DNA from: JBHIDQ01 sp046760155 | Lineage (GTDB): Bacteria; Chloroflexota; Dehalococcoidia; Dehalococcoidales; RBG-16-60-22 | Assembly (NCBI GenBank): GCA_046760155.1 | Contig: JBHIDQ010000001.1 | Coordinates: 1-35,875 of the forward strand | Direction: 5' to 3' | DNA: 35,875 bases | Shown here: piece after piece, positions 24,669 through 34,095 of the stretch | How the letters are laid out: every line of letters starts with the position of its first letter | Position numbering within the stretch: position 1 is the stretch's first letter | The notes under the pieces: generated by a model | The model's database searches: none | Seen by the model: the letters and a program-made list of their open reading frames with translations, nothing else | What the model was told of the DNA's origin: nothing | Position numbers and translations under genes: made by a program

Positions 24669-25447
24669 GTATCAATATTGCCGTCGCCGGAAAAGGTGGT
24701 AGTGGTAAGACCACGGTGGCCAGCCTAGTCATCCGCTACTTGATGAGAAATGGCTTGAGGCCAATTCTGGCCGTTGATGCTGACCCCAATGCTAACCTAG
24801 GTGAGAGCCTGGGGCTCGGTGTCAGACAGACGGTTGGTTCTATCATTGCCACCTTTAACGAGGAGAAAATAAATATTCCTCCCGGAATGACCAAGGAGGC
24901 CTACCTGGAATTTAAATTAAATGATGCCATGGTGGAAAGCAAAGAACTTGACCTGGTAACCATGGGCCGGGGGGAGGGGCCCGACTGTTATTGCTACCCT
25001 AACCTGATGCTGCGGAAATTCATGGACAGTCTCAGCGGAAACTATGCCTATATGGTCATGGATAACGAGGCTGGGATGGAGCATCTGAGTCGAAGAACCA
25101 CCCAGAATATCGACGAGTTACTCCTGATTTCCAACCATTCGGTGAAAGGTATCCGCACCATTGCCCGCCTGAGAGAGTTAGTAAATGAACTCAAACTGGT
25201 GGTGAAAAGACAATCAGTAATCATTAATTTCGTTCCCGAAGGGGGAATAGACCCGGTCATCAGTGAAGAACTGACCAAATTGGGTATTGAGTCCGCCACC
25301 ACTATTCCCTTAGATGAAGCCATCAGCGAATATGACCTCAAATTAAAGCCACTGCTTGACCTGCCCGACTCCAAAGCGGCGAGGGCAATTGACCATTTGA
25401 TGACCGAACTTCTCAAGACGGAGAAGAGTTACACCACCAAAACTTAA
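24665..25447 (+). CDS. CooC-type ATPase 2 (AcsF-like nickel chaperone)
   Basis: A 260-residue paralogue of the ATPase at 20076-20849. Walker A is VAGKGGSGKTTV (about 7-18), the DADPNANLGESLG switch follows, and the CxC nickel motif is C108-Y-C110. YMVMDNEAGMEHLSRRTT is the Walker B region. In Moorella-type clusters a second CooC homologue (AcsF) helps mature the A-cluster of acetyl-CoA synthase or the CODH; the position between acsV and the acs structural genes fits that, but AcsF versus CooC cannot be settled by sequence inspection. The start is a TTG overlapping the acsV stop, chosen because it gives the family N-terminus MSINIAVAGKGG. Confidence 0.9.
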   Translation: MSINIAVAGKGGSGKTTVASLVIRYLMRNGLRPILAVDADPNANLGESLGLGVRQTVGSIIATFNEEKINIPPGMTKEAYLEFKLNDAMVESKELDLVTMGRGEGPDCYCYPNLMLRKFMDSLSGNYAYMVMDNEAGMEHLSRRTTQNIDELLLISNHSVKGIRTIARLRELVNELKLVVKRQSVIINFVPEGGIDPVISEELTKLGIESATTIPLDEAISEYDLKLKPLLDLPDSKAARAIDHLMTELLKTEKSYTTKT

Positions 25448-25463
25448 TTAGAAGGGGCGAAAA

Positions 25464-26351
25464 ATGACGGCACAAATTATCAGCGGCACGGAAATTGCCA
25501 AGCAGATTCGTGAGGAGCTAAAAGAGGAGATTGCGGAACTGAAAGCAAAACATAATTTGGTACCGGGTCTGGTTACTGTCCTCGTCGGTGAGGACCCAGC
25601 TTCCCAGGTCTACGTTGGGCAAAAGGAGAAGACGTCCATTGCCCTGGGTATCTATTCAGAAAGGCACGACCTGCCCGCAGAGACCACTCAGGAAGAACTG
25701 ATGGCGCTAATTGGCAAGCTGAATAAGGACCCCAAAATTCACGGCATTCTGGTGCAACTACCTCTGCCCAAACACCTCAACGAGACCGAGGTTCTCTATG
25801 CCATCGACCCGAGAAAGGATGTTGATGGCTTTCACCCGGTGAACGTGGGCAAATTGATGATCGGGGAGCCCGATTATTTACCCTGCACTCCCCACGGCAT
25901 CCAGCAACTTTTAATCAGGTCTGGGGTTAAGATTGCCGGGGCGGAGGTGGTGGTTCTGGGCCGGAGCAACATCGTGGGCAAGCCGATTGCCAATATTCTG
26001 CTGCAAAAGAAAGAGGGGGCCAATGCTACGGTCACGGTGTGCCATACCGGAACGCGCGATATTTCCCTTCATACCAAGCAAGCTGATATAATAATAGTAG
26101 CGGCTGGTAAACCAAAAGCATTAACTGCCGATATGGTCAAGGAAGGGGTGGTGGTGGTTGATGTCGGGGTCAATCGGGTCGGCAAAACCCCTGAAGGAAA
26201 AGACATTTTGGTTGGCGATGTTGATTTTGATGCCGTCAAAGAGAAGGCCAGCGCGATTACCCCGGTGCCCGGTGGCGTGGGGCCGATGACCATAACCATG
26301 CTGATGCTGAATACGGTAAGGGCCGCCAAACTGGCCGCTGGCCTGGCTTAA
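25464..26351 (+). CDS. folD: Methylene-THF dehydrogenase / methenyl-THF cyclohydrolase (FolD)
   Basis: A 295-residue bifunctional enzyme that converts 10-formyl-THF through methenyl-THF to 5,10-methylene-THF. The substrate-site YVGQKEKTSIALGI holds the catalytic tyrosine and lysine (about 51-57). GILVQLPLPKHL and KDVDGFHPVNVGKL follow, then the NAD(P)-binding VVLGRSNIVGKPIANILL (about 168-185) and the C-terminal PVPGGVGPMTITMLM. Because no separate cyclohydrolase (fchA) is present, FolD supplies both middle steps of the methyl branch. It is preceded by GGGGCG and sits 16 bp after the second CooC. The step after it, methylene-THF reductase (metF), is not in the window. Confidence 0.97.
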   Translation: MTAQIISGTEIAKQIREELKEEIAELKAKHNLVPGLVTVLVGEDPASQVYVGQKEKTSIALGIYSERHDLPAETTQEELMALIGKLNKDPKIHGILVQLPLPKHLNETEVLYAIDPRKDVDGFHPVNVGKLMIGEPDYLPCTPHGIQQLLIRSGVKIAGAEVVVLGRSNIVGKPIANILLQKKEGANATVTVCHTGTRDISLHTKQADIIIVAAGKPKALTADMVKEGVVVVDVGVNRVGKTPEGKDILVGDVDFDAVKEKASAITPVPGGVGPMTITMLMLNTVRAAKLAAGLA

Positions 26352-26363
26352 AAGGAGGAAAAG

Positions 26364-26582
26364 ATGGCAAAGAAAAGCCCAAAAAAGAGCCCTCCAGAGA
26401 AAGCTAAAGTGGAAGTATTGGGTGAAACCTACGAGAAGGGTAAGCCCGAGGGTGAGGAGATGGGTAGATGGCGACAGAAACTCAGCAGTAGAGAAGAAAA
26501 GCTGAAATACCTGCGAACTGCCGAGAGATACTGGTACGGAAAAGACTGGTTTGGCAGTGAAAGAAGGAAGACGCCCGCCTAA
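26364..26582 (+). CDS. 72-aa charged protein of unknown function between folD and acsD
   Basis: A short protein rich in Lys and Glu, with a disordered lysine/proline N-terminus (KKSPKKSPPEKAK) and a more ordered C-terminal half with aromatic residues (KYLRTAERYWYGKDWFGSE). No cysteine, no signal peptide and no membrane segment. It is a real gene on context: AAGGAGGA lies eight bases before the ATG, it sits 12 bp after folD and 14 bp before acsD, and the frame is filled. I do not recognise it. Being locked inside the operon suggests a role in assembly or folding of the CODH/ACS-corrinoid proteins, which is inference only. Confidence 0.8.
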   Translation: MAKKSPKKSPPEKAKVEVLGETYEKGKPEGEEMGRWRQKLSSREEKLKYLRTAERYWYGKDWFGSERRKTPA

Positions 26583-26596
26583 GCAAAGGAGGCAAA

Positions 26597-27544
26597 ATGG
26601 CTTTTGAGATTCCCAAGACCGCCTACAGCGGCAAGATTAAAGAGATAAAACTGGGCAAGGGAGATAAGGCAGTAACCGTCGGTGGGGAGACAGCTTACCC
26701 TTTCCACCTCTTTGAAGGTGAGATGCCTCATTTACCCAAAATCGCCATGGAGATTTTTGATGCACCCCCCGAGGAGTGGCCTGAGGCTGCCCTCGAGCCT
26801 TTTACTGGGGTTACTGACGACCCGGTTGCCTGGGCAAAAAAATGCCTTGATGATTACGGGGCGGAGATGATATGCCTGCAACTGGAAAGCACCGACCCCA
26901 ATGGACTTGACCGCGGCGCTGACGAAGCTGCCGAGGTAGTCAAAAAGGTAGCCGATGCCATTGATGTGCCACTCATCGTCTGGGGCACGGCTAACCATGA
27001 CAAAGACATCGAGGTTTTCCGGAAGGTGACCGAGGTCTGTCACGGGAAAAACCTGATTATTGGCCCGGTTGAGGAAGGAGACCACAAGCAGATTGGGGCT
27101 GCCGCCATCGGCTATCAGCACACCGTCGCCGCGTCAACACCGATAGACATCAACCTGGCCAAGCAACTCAATATTTTGCTGGGCAACCTCGGCGTTCCTG
27201 ATGAGCTAATCGTGATGGACCCCACCGTGAGCGGCATTGGCTACGGCATTGAATATGCTTACTCCGTAATGGAAAGAATGCGCATGGCCGCCTTAACCCA
27301 GCAGGATGATAAACTCCAGTTCCCCATTATCTGCAATATCGCCAAAGAGGTGTGGAAGACCAGGGAAGTCAAAATCTCAGAAAAAGACGACCCCAAGATG
27401 GGCGATGCCAAAAAGAGAGGGATTTTGCTGGAAGCAATGTCAGCGATGTGTCTGCTTCTGGCCGGAGCTGATGTGTTAATCATGAGACATCCCGAGGCAA
27501 TCAAACTAGTTCAGGAAATGATTGCGGAATTGACCGCTTCCTAA
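26597..27544 (+). CDS. acsD: Corrinoid iron-sulfur protein small subunit (ACDS delta)
   Basis: A 315-residue TIM-barrel subunit that pairs with AcsC to form the corrinoid Fe-S protein, which carries the methyl group from methyl-THF to acetyl-CoA synthase. Recognisable blocks are MEIFDAPPEEWPEAALEPF, DDPVAWAKKCLDDYGAEMICLQLESTDPNG (about 79-108), IVWGTANHDKDIEVF, DPTVSGIGYGIEYAYSVMERMR and DVLIMRHPEAI near the end. AAAGGAGG precedes the ATG. The gene order acsD-acsA-acsB-acsC-acsE differs from the Moorella cluster, where acsC, acsD and acsE are adjacent and separate from acsA/acsB. Confidence 0.96.
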   Translation: MAFEIPKTAYSGKIKEIKLGKGDKAVTVGGETAYPFHLFEGEMPHLPKIAMEIFDAPPEEWPEAALEPFTGVTDDPVAWAKKCLDDYGAEMICLQLESTDPNGLDRGADEAAEVVKKVADAIDVPLIVWGTANHDKDIEVFRKVTEVCHGKNLIIGPVEEGDHKQIGAAAIGYQHTVAASTPIDINLAKQLNILLGNLGVPDELIVMDPTVSGIGYGIEYAYSVMERMRMAALTQQDDKLQFPIICNIAKEVWKTREVKISEKDDPKMGDAKKRGILLEAMSAMCLLLAGADVLIMRHPEAIKLVQEMIAELTAS

Positions 27545-27574
27545 GATAAGTTTAGAGATTGAGAGGAGAGTGAG

Positions 27575-29557
27575 ATGGCAGAAGAACAAGAGAAAGAGAA
27601 GGCAAAGAAAAGTATTGACCAAGCTACTGTTGAGATGATTGATAAAGCAACTCAGGATGGAGCTAGAGTTGTTTTTGAGCGAGCCGAGACCACAAAGCCC
27701 TGCCCCATCGGGGCTGAGGGCAGTTGCTGCAGTCTCTGTGCGATGGGGCCGTGTCGAGTACCGGTGCCGAAAGGCAGAGAGGAAACAGCAGAAGAAAAGA
27801 AGAAGCGAACCGGGGTTTGCGGCGCCACCACCGAGACCATTGCCGCCCGTAACTTTATCCGCAAGATAGCTGCCGGTGCTGCCGCCCACGGCGACCACGG
27901 CCGAAGGGTAGTTGAGGCTTTTCTCCTGGCCGCGAAAGGGAAATCACCCGAATTTCAAATCAAAGACGAGCAGAAACTGCTGCAATTAGCCCTTGACCTT
28001 GATATCGATATCGGTGACCGCAGCAATAACGAAATCGCCATTGATATTGGCGAAAAGCTTCTGAATGAGTTTGGTAAGCAGGAAGGAGAACTGCTGTTCT
28101 TGAAACGGGCGCCTTTAAAGCGCCAGGAAATCTGGCGGCAGCAGGGAGTCGCTCCACGGGGTATAGACCGGGAAGTGGTCGAAGTAATGCACCGCACCCA
28201 CATGGGTGTTGACCAGGACTACCAGAACCTGCTCCGTCAGGGGACCAGAGCTGCCCTGTGTGATGGCTGGGGTGGCAGCATGATTGCCACCGAACTTCAG
28301 GATATTCTCTTTGGCACCCCAGCACCAGTGCTCAGTCAGATAAACCTCGGGGTGCTCAAGGATGACGAAGTGAATTTCATCATTCACGGTCACGAGCCTC
28401 ACCTTGCCGAAATACTGGCAGTGGCGGCGCAGGACCCTAAAATGATTGAATACGCCAAATCCAAAGGCGCCAAGGGAATAAACCTGGCCGGTATGTGCTG
28501 CACCGCCAATGAGATATTGATGCGCCACGGAGTACCGATTGCGGGGAATTTCCTGCAACAGGAACTGGCGATAGTTACCGGGGCGGTGGAAGGGATGGTG
28601 GTAGACGTCCAGTGCATCATGCAGGGGCTGGTCGATGTCGCCAAGTGCTACCATACCAAAGTCATCACCACTGACCCAAGAGCCCATATCGAGGGCGCCA
28701 CCCATATGGAGTTTGACGAGCGCCAGGCTATGGAGTCAGCCAAGGCGATACTCAAAGCCGTGATTGATAACTTCCCCAACCGGGGCAAGAACGTCCGCAT
28801 ACCGAGTCATAAATCCGACCTGATTGCTGGCTTCAGTCATGAAACGATCAACTACTTATTGGGCGGTCTTTTCCGTGCCTCCTACCGACCATTAAACGAT
28901 AACATCATCAACGGCCGTATCCGGGGTGTCGCCGGGGTCGTTGGCTGCAGCAATGCCCGGGTTACCCACGATGATGTTCATGTTACTCTGGTCAAGGAAT
29001 TGATTAAAAACGATGTGCTGGTACTGGAAACCGGCTGCGCCGCCATGGCCTGTGCCAAGGCGGGATTAATGGTTCCCGAGGCAGCTAAAGAGTACGCCGG
29101 CGAGGGGCTGGCTTCAGTCTGTGAGGCGGTGGGTATCCCGCCGGTACTGCACCTTGGTGCCTGCATTGATAACAGTCGCATCCTGATAGCGGCGACCGCC
29201 ATGGTCAAGGATGGTGGTTTAGGTGATGATATCAGCGACCTGCCCGCCGCCGGGGCAGCGCCGGAGTGGATGAGCGAAAAAGCCATTTCTATCGGTGAGT
29301 ACTTTGTTGCCTCTGGCGTCTTCACCATCTTTGGGGTTACCTGGCCCACCACCGGCAGCAAAGAGGTAACCGATTACTTGTTCAAGGACTATGAGGAGAA
29401 GTACGGTGGGATGTGGGCCTTCGAGCCTGACCCGATGAAAATGGCTCAGCTCATCATCGCCCATATTGACAAGAAGCGTAAAGCCCTGGGCATTGATAAG
29501 GCCAGAGAGAGGGTTCTCTACGATATGGCAATGAGGCGTGAGCTAGAATCAGTCTAA
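27575..29557 (+). CDS. acsA: Ni-dependent carbon monoxide dehydrogenase catalytic subunit
   Basis: A 660-residue CODH that reduces CO2 to CO (or oxidises CO). The N-terminal cluster region holds C43, C51, C52, C55 and C60 with C82 following, giving the D- and B-cluster cysteines in CPIGAEGSCCSLCAMGPCR spacing. C-cluster regions are visible as IIHGHEPHL (histidine ligand region), LAGMCCTANEILMRHG (about 304-319), GVVGCSNARV, ETGCAAMACAKAGL and HLGACIDNSRI. Sequence and length match the bacterial CooS/AcsA type. It is adjacent to full-length acsB, so it should form the bifunctional CODH/ACS; no cooF electron-transfer gene is beside it. A GAGAGGAG precedes the ATG. Confidence 0.98.
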   Translation: MAEEQEKEKAKKSIDQATVEMIDKATQDGARVVFERAETTKPCPIGAEGSCCSLCAMGPCRVPVPKGREETAEEKKKRTGVCGATTETIAARNFIRKIAAGAAAHGDHGRRVVEAFLLAAKGKSPEFQIKDEQKLLQLALDLDIDIGDRSNNEIAIDIGEKLLNEFGKQEGELLFLKRAPLKRQEIWRQQGVAPRGIDREVVEVMHRTHMGVDQDYQNLLRQGTRAALCDGWGGSMIATELQDILFGTPAPVLSQINLGVLKDDEVNFIIHGHEPHLAEILAVAAQDPKMIEYAKSKGAKGINLAGMCCTANEILMRHGVPIAGNFLQQELAIVTGAVEGMVVDVQCIMQGLVDVAKCYHTKVITTDPRAHIEGATHMEFDERQAMESAKAILKAVIDNFPNRGKNVRIPSHKSDLIAGFSHETINYLLGGLFRASYRPLNDNIINGRIRGVAGVVGCSNARVTHDDVHVTLVKELIKNDVLVLETGCAAMACAKAGLMVPEAAKEYAGEGLASVCEAVGIPPVLHLGACIDNSRILIAATAMVKDGGLGDDISDLPAAGAAPEWMSEKAISIGEYFVASGVFTIFGVTWPTTGSKEVTDYLFKDYEEKYGGMWAFEPDPMKMAQLIIAHIDKKRKALGIDKARERVLYDMAMRRELESV

Positions 29558-29594
29558 ACGATATGGTTAAAGAGAGAGAAGGGGGTTAAGAAGT

Positions 29595-31802
29595 ATGTCT
29601 AAGATTATTGCCTCAGCCGCGATTAGAGGTGCCTATAAAATTGTGGGCCAAGCAGAAGAAAAGTGGCAACAGGCAATGGACAAATGGGGAGCCAACGAAC
29701 CGGTCGGCTTCCCCAATACGGCTTACTATCTCCCGGTAATTTACGGGATTTTGGGGGAAAAGGTAGCCAAGCTGGGTGATATGGAAGCGATACTGAAAAG
29801 GTGCAAATCCCTGCTCCCACCACCAGTACGGGAAGAGCATCCTCTACCCTACCTCGCACCCGCCCTCGATGCCGGTATGGCTACCTTCTTCGCCGAAGAA
29901 ATCATTGAAGCCATAAGGTATCTTGAACAGCCTAACTTTTACCTTCAGGGAGAAGATGTTAGCGATGAGAATATCTGGCTCGGGGCAGCCAATGATGTCA
30001 TCCTCAGAAAGAGGGGCATTGAGTTCGTCGATGGCACCGCCCCTGGCTTTGCTGCCGTCCTCGGTGCGGCACCGACCAATGAAATCGCAGTACAAATCGC
30101 GCAAGAGCTCCAGCAGAAGAACATTTATGTCTTTATGGCTGCTGCGCATGACGGCAAGCGGTTCTCGGAGCAGCTTGTGGAAGCGGGGGTGCAGATTGGG
30201 TGGCCAACCCGCCTGGTCTCGTATGGTCCGGAGATAAGTTCGGCGGTATTCGCTATGGGCTTTGCCACCAGAGTGGCCATGTCCTTTGGTGGTATTGAAC
30301 CTGGTGACTATCGAAAAGTCCTTATCTATAATAAGGACCGGGTCTTTGCCTTCGCTCTGCCGCTGGGCTATGTCAACGATGAGTGGTACGCCAATGCTGC
30401 CGGGGCAATCAACTGGGGGTTCCCGACCATTGCTGATACGCCAATACCCGAGGTCTTGCCCACCGGAATTACCACCTACGAGCACGTGGTCTCCAATATC
30501 GCCCACGACCAAATCGTCGCCAAAGCGATTGAGACCAGAGGGCTCAAGGTTACCGTCGCTGAGTTACCGATTCCAGTGGCTTTTGGGCCTGCCTTTGAAG
30601 GGGAAAGGGTGCGCGGCGAGGACATCTATCTGGAAACTGGCGGTGGCCGAACACCGATGGTGGAGTGGGTTACCAGCAAAAGAATGGAAGAGGTGGAAGA
30701 CGGTAAGATTGAGGTCATCGGGCCAGAGATAACTGATGTTCAGGCCGGTTCCCAGCTACCTCTGGCAATAGCCGTTGAGGTCGCCGGCCGAAACATGCAG
30801 GAGGACTATGAGCCCATCTTGGAGCGGCAAATTCACCACCTGATAAACTACGCCCAGGGGTTAATGCACATTGGGCAGCGGGACATTGCCTGGCTGCGGG
30901 TCAGTAAACAGGCGGTGGAAAAGGGGTTTAAACTGTCCGATATTGGGACCATTCTCCATGCCAAACTGCACCAGGATTTTGGTCGCATATTTGATAAGAT
31001 GCAGGTAAAACTCTATACCGAAGAAGACAAGGTTAAAGAGGTAGTGGAAAAGGCCAAAGCGGTCTACGGCACGCGAGATGCCCGCATTGAAGGTATGACC
31101 GATGAGACTACCGACATCTATTACTCGTGCACCCTGTGTCAGTCCTTTGCCCCCAGCCATGTCTGCGTCATCAGTCCGGAGAGAACAGGACTCTGCGGTT
31201 CTTATAACTGGATGGACTGCAAGGCAGCCTACGAGATTAACCCCACCGGCCCGAATCAACCAGTGCCCAAGGGAGAGACCCTCGATGCCAAGCTCGGGCA
31301 GTGGCAGGGAGTAAATGAATTTGTGGTTAAGGCTTCTCGCGGTAAGATAGACCACTATAACTTTTACAGCATTGTCAATGACCCGATGACCACCTGTGGC
31401 TGCTGTGAGTGCATTGCCGTCATTCTGCCCCTGTGTAACGGGATAATGACGGTGAATCGGGAATACGCGGAAGATACTCCCTGCGGAATGAAGTTCACCA
31501 CTCTGGCGGGGACGATTGGTGGCGGGGTAAGTACTCCCGGCTTTGTTGGTCACGGTAAGTACAATCTCACGCAGCGAAAATTCGTCATCGGCGATGGCGG
31601 TCTCTTAAGAATGGTCTGGATGCCCAAGATGCTCAAGGAGGAGATTGCCGAGCGACTTAAGGCCAGAGCCGAGGAGATGGGTGTACCTACCCTGCCGGAT
31701 ATGATTGCCGATGAGACGATTGGTGTTACTGAAGAAGAAATTCTCCCCTTCCTACAAGAGAAGGGACACCCCGCTCTGACGATGGACCCAATCCTGGGCT
31801 AA
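29595..31802 (+). CDS. acsB: CO-methylating acetyl-CoA synthase, beta subunit
   Basis: A 735-residue full-length bacterial-type ACS including the N-terminal domain that docks CODH (archaeal CdhC lacks it). It condenses CO, a corrinoid-bound methyl group and CoA to acetyl-CoA. The A-cluster [4Fe-4S] cysteines are C512, C515, C524 and C534, and the nickel-binding C-G-C pair is C601 and C603. The spacing equals that of Moorella AcsB (506/509/518/528 and 595/597) shifted by six residues. A GGGGG/AAGAAG stretch precedes the ATG. It follows acsA by 37 bp and precedes acsC by about 15 bp. Confidence 0.98.
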   Translation: MSKIIASAAIRGAYKIVGQAEEKWQQAMDKWGANEPVGFPNTAYYLPVIYGILGEKVAKLGDMEAILKRCKSLLPPPVREEHPLPYLAPALDAGMATFFAEEIIEAIRYLEQPNFYLQGEDVSDENIWLGAANDVILRKRGIEFVDGTAPGFAAVLGAAPTNEIAVQIAQELQQKNIYVFMAAAHDGKRFSEQLVEAGVQIGWPTRLVSYGPEISSAVFAMGFATRVAMSFGGIEPGDYRKVLIYNKDRVFAFALPLGYVNDEWYANAAGAINWGFPTIADTPIPEVLPTGITTYEHVVSNIAHDQIVAKAIETRGLKVTVAELPIPVAFGPAFEGERVRGEDIYLETGGGRTPMVEWVTSKRMEEVEDGKIEVIGPEITDVQAGSQLPLAIAVEVAGRNMQEDYEPILERQIHHLINYAQGLMHIGQRDIAWLRVSKQAVEKGFKLSDIGTILHAKLHQDFGRIFDKMQVKLYTEEDKVKEVVEKAKAVYGTRDARIEGMTDETTDIYYSCTLCQSFAPSHVCVISPERTGLCGSYNWMDCKAAYEINPTGPNQPVPKGETLDAKLGQWQGVNEFVVKASRGKIDHYNFYSIVNDPMTTCGCCECIAVILPLCNGIMTVNREYAEDTPCGMKFTTLAGTIGGGVSTPGFVGHGKYNLTQRKFVIGDGGLLRMVWMPKMLKEEIAERLKARAEEMGVPTLPDMIADETIGVTEEEILPFLQEKGHPALTMDPILG

Positions 31803-31817
31803 GAAAGGAGTGTGACC

Positions 31818-33164
31818 ATGCCACTTACCGGAATAGAGATATTCAAACTGCTGCCCAAGACGAACTGTGGTGACTGTGGCGTGCCTACCTGTCTTGCCTT
31901 CGCCATGAATCTGGCTTCAGGTAAGGTGGAGTTAAGCGCCTGCCCGCATGTCTCCGAAGAGTCGAAAGAAAAATTGGCTGAGGCATCAGCACCACCCATT
32001 CTGCCAGTTACGATTGGGTCTGGTGAGCGAGCTCTAAAGATCGGTGGTGAGACGGTCATGTTTCGCCACGAAAAAAGGTTTGAGAATCCCCCCGGTCTGG
32101 CTATGCTCATCAAGGATAACATGGATGAGGCTGAGGTCAACGCCAGACTGGAGAAATGCAAGCAGCTTCAGTATGAAAGAGTCGGGCTTACCCTCCGTCC
32201 TGAGTTGGTGGCAGTAAAAGCTGAGTCCGGAGACGCCGCCAAATTTGAGGGCGTCGTGAGCAAAGTTAAGCAAAATAGTGATTGCGGCCTTATCCTGATG
32301 AGCGATAATCCCGATATCTTAGCCCCCGGCGTAAAAGCCTGCGCTGACCGGAAACCACTGCTCTATGCTGCTACTAAAGATAACCTGGACCGCGTTGCCG
32401 AACTAGCCAAGGAGAACTCGTGTCCGGTAGCGGTGAAGGCCTCCGGTCTCGAGGAGCTTGCCGAACTGACCACTAAATTAACCGAGGCCGGACTAAAAAA
32501 CATTGTCCTTGATTCCGGGTCAAGAACCACCCGCCAGGCACTTGAGGACCAGGTAATCATCCGCAGTGCCGCACTGAATAAAAAGTTCCGTCCCCTGGGT
32601 TTCCCAACCATCACTTTCCCCAGCGAGATGACGGATAACCCGATGAAAGAAGCGGTGATTGCCTCGATGTTTATCGCCAAGTATGGTGGCATTATCGTTC
32701 TCTCCGACTTCAAGGGGGAAAGCCTGTTCCCGCTGCTCGTGGAAAGGATGAATATCTTTACCGACCCGCAGCGACCGCTGGCGACCTCGGAAGGAATCTA
32801 CGAGATTGGTGGCCCGTCGGAAAATTCTCCGGTGCTGATTACGACCAACTTCTCGCTGACCTACTTCCTCGTCTCCGGCTACCTGGAAACCAGCCGGGTT
32901 CCCAGCTGGCTTCTGGTCAAGGACACGGAAGGACTTTCGGTGATGACCGCCTGGGCTGCCGGTAAGTTCAGTGCTGATATTATCGCCCCCTTTGTCAAGA
33001 AGTGCGGCATTGAAAGTAAAATCAAACACAAGAAACTAGTTATTCCCGGCTATGCTGCCGTGGAAAGCGGGGGCTTGGAAGAGGAACTATCCGGCTGGGA
33101 GATTCTGGTTGGTCCCAGAGAAGGGGCTCATATTCCAGCCTATGTCAAGGCATGGACACCATAG
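31818..33164 (+). CDS. acsC: Corrinoid iron-sulfur protein large subunit (ACDS gamma)
   Basis: A 448-residue subunit holding a [4Fe-4S] cluster and cobamide. The N-terminal cluster motif is C17, C20, C25, C42 (NCGDCGVPTCLAFAMNL then SACPHVS). The middle TIM-barrel includes LTLRPELVAVKAE. The C-terminal corrinoid-binding domain includes NFSLTYFLVSGYLE, TAWAAGKFSADII and VIPGYAAVESGGLEEE. I start at the ATG at 31818, not the GTG six bases upstream, because AAGGAG (31805-31810) is seven bases before the ATG but only one before the GTG. It accepts the methyl group from AcsE and hands it to AcsB; AcsV reactivates it. Confidence 0.96.
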   Translation: MPLTGIEIFKLLPKTNCGDCGVPTCLAFAMNLASGKVELSACPHVSEESKEKLAEASAPPILPVTIGSGERALKIGGETVMFRHEKRFENPPGLAMLIKDNMDEAEVNARLEKCKQLQYERVGLTLRPELVAVKAESGDAAKFEGVVSKVKQNSDCGLILMSDNPDILAPGVKACADRKPLLYAATKDNLDRVAELAKENSCPVAVKASGLEELAELTTKLTEAGLKNIVLDSGSRTTRQALEDQVIIRSAALNKKFRPLGFPTITFPSEMTDNPMKEAVIASMFIAKYGGIIVLSDFKGESLFPLLVERMNIFTDPQRPLATSEGIYEIGGPSENSPVLITTNFSLTYFLVSGYLETSRVPSWLLVKDTEGLSVMTAWAAGKFSADIIAPFVKKCGIESKIKHKKLVIPGYAAVESGGLEEELSGWEILVGPREGAHIPAYVKAWTP

Positions 33165-33174
33165 GAGGGGAAAA

Positions 33175-34053
33175 ATGATTCTCATCGGGGAAAACATAAA
33201 TGTTATGTCGCAGACCATCGGTCCGGCACTGAAAGAGCGGAATCCCAAACCGATTCAGGAACTGGCCAAAGCCGGAGCTGAAGCCGGGATGGACTATCTT
33301 GACCTCAATATTGGCCCGGCCCGCAAGACCGGAGAAGAGCTAATGCCCTGGGTAGTTAATACGGTGCAAGAGGTTACCGATAAGCCATTATCTCTCGATA
33401 CCACCAACTTAGCCGCGATGGAAGCGGGACTGAAGACAGCGAAAAGCAAGCCGCTCATCAATTCGGTTTCACTGCAAACGGATAGAATGGAACCGGGATT
33501 AAAGCTAGCCAAGCAATATAATGCCGATGTCATCGGTCTTCTCTGGGGTGCAGAAGGAATGCCGCGTGATGCCAATGAACGGGCGATGCATGCCGTTAAC
33601 TTCGTTTATCAAGCCAATGAGATCGGCGTCCCCAGTGAGAATATCTGGATTGATCCTATTGTCAGCCCGGTGTCAGTAGAAATAAACCAGGTTAAAGCCT
33701 GCATCGAGTTCATGGCCATGCTGGGGGAAATTGCCCCGGGGTGCAAATCTACGGTGGGCTTATCCAATATTTCCAACGGTACTCCCACCCCCCTCCGACC
33801 ATGGCTTAATCGAACTTATATGATCATGCTCATGAGATACGGACTATATTCGGCTATCGTCGATGCCTTTGATGCTGACCTGATCAAGATTGCCAAAGGT
33901 CAACGGCCGGAAATCGTTGCTTTAGTGCACCGGGTAATGGATGGCGAGAAGCCCGACTTCTCTTCTTTAACTGAGGAGGAGATTAAATACGCCAAATCGG
34001 TCAGGGTGCTGACCGGTGAATCACTCTACTCTCACTCCTGGCTGGAGATATAA
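33175..34053 (+). CDS. acsE: Methyl-THF:corrinoid Fe-S protein methyltransferase
   Basis: A 292-residue pterin-binding TIM-barrel enzyme that moves the methyl group of 5-methyl-THF to the cobalt of AcsCD. Visible blocks are MILIGENINVMSQTIGPAL at the N-terminus, AGMDYLDLNIGPAR (Asp/Asn region that binds the pterin), PLSLDTTNLAAMEAGL, INSVSLQTDR, DPIVSPVSVEINQV and TVGLSNISNGTP. The frame is open for 41 codons upstream inside acsC, but the ATG at 33175 has GGAGGGG five bases before it and gives the normal MeTr start, so the long form is rejected. It is 10 bp after acsC and the last recognised WL enzyme before a 148-bp gap. Confidence 0.96.
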   Translation: MILIGENINVMSQTIGPALKERNPKPIQELAKAGAEAGMDYLDLNIGPARKTGEELMPWVVNTVQEVTDKPLSLDTTNLAAMEAGLKTAKSKPLINSVSLQTDRMEPGLKLAKQYNADVIGLLWGAEGMPRDANERAMHAVNFVYQANEIGVPSENIWIDPIVSPVSVEINQVKACIEFMAMLGEIAPGCKSTVGLSNISNGTPTPLRPWLNRTYMIMLMRYGLYSAIVDAFDADLIKIAKGQRPEIVALVHRVMDGEKPDFSSLTEEEIKYAKSVRVLTGESLYSHSWLEI

Positions 34054-34095
34054 GTCAAGAGGCCTCAAAATAAATAAAAATAAATAGGGAATTTT

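Noticed and set aside
33052..33174. 41-codon N-terminal extension of acsE inside acsC.
   Set aside because: No family similarity; the internal ATG has an ideal Shine-Dalgarno and gives the usual N-terminus.
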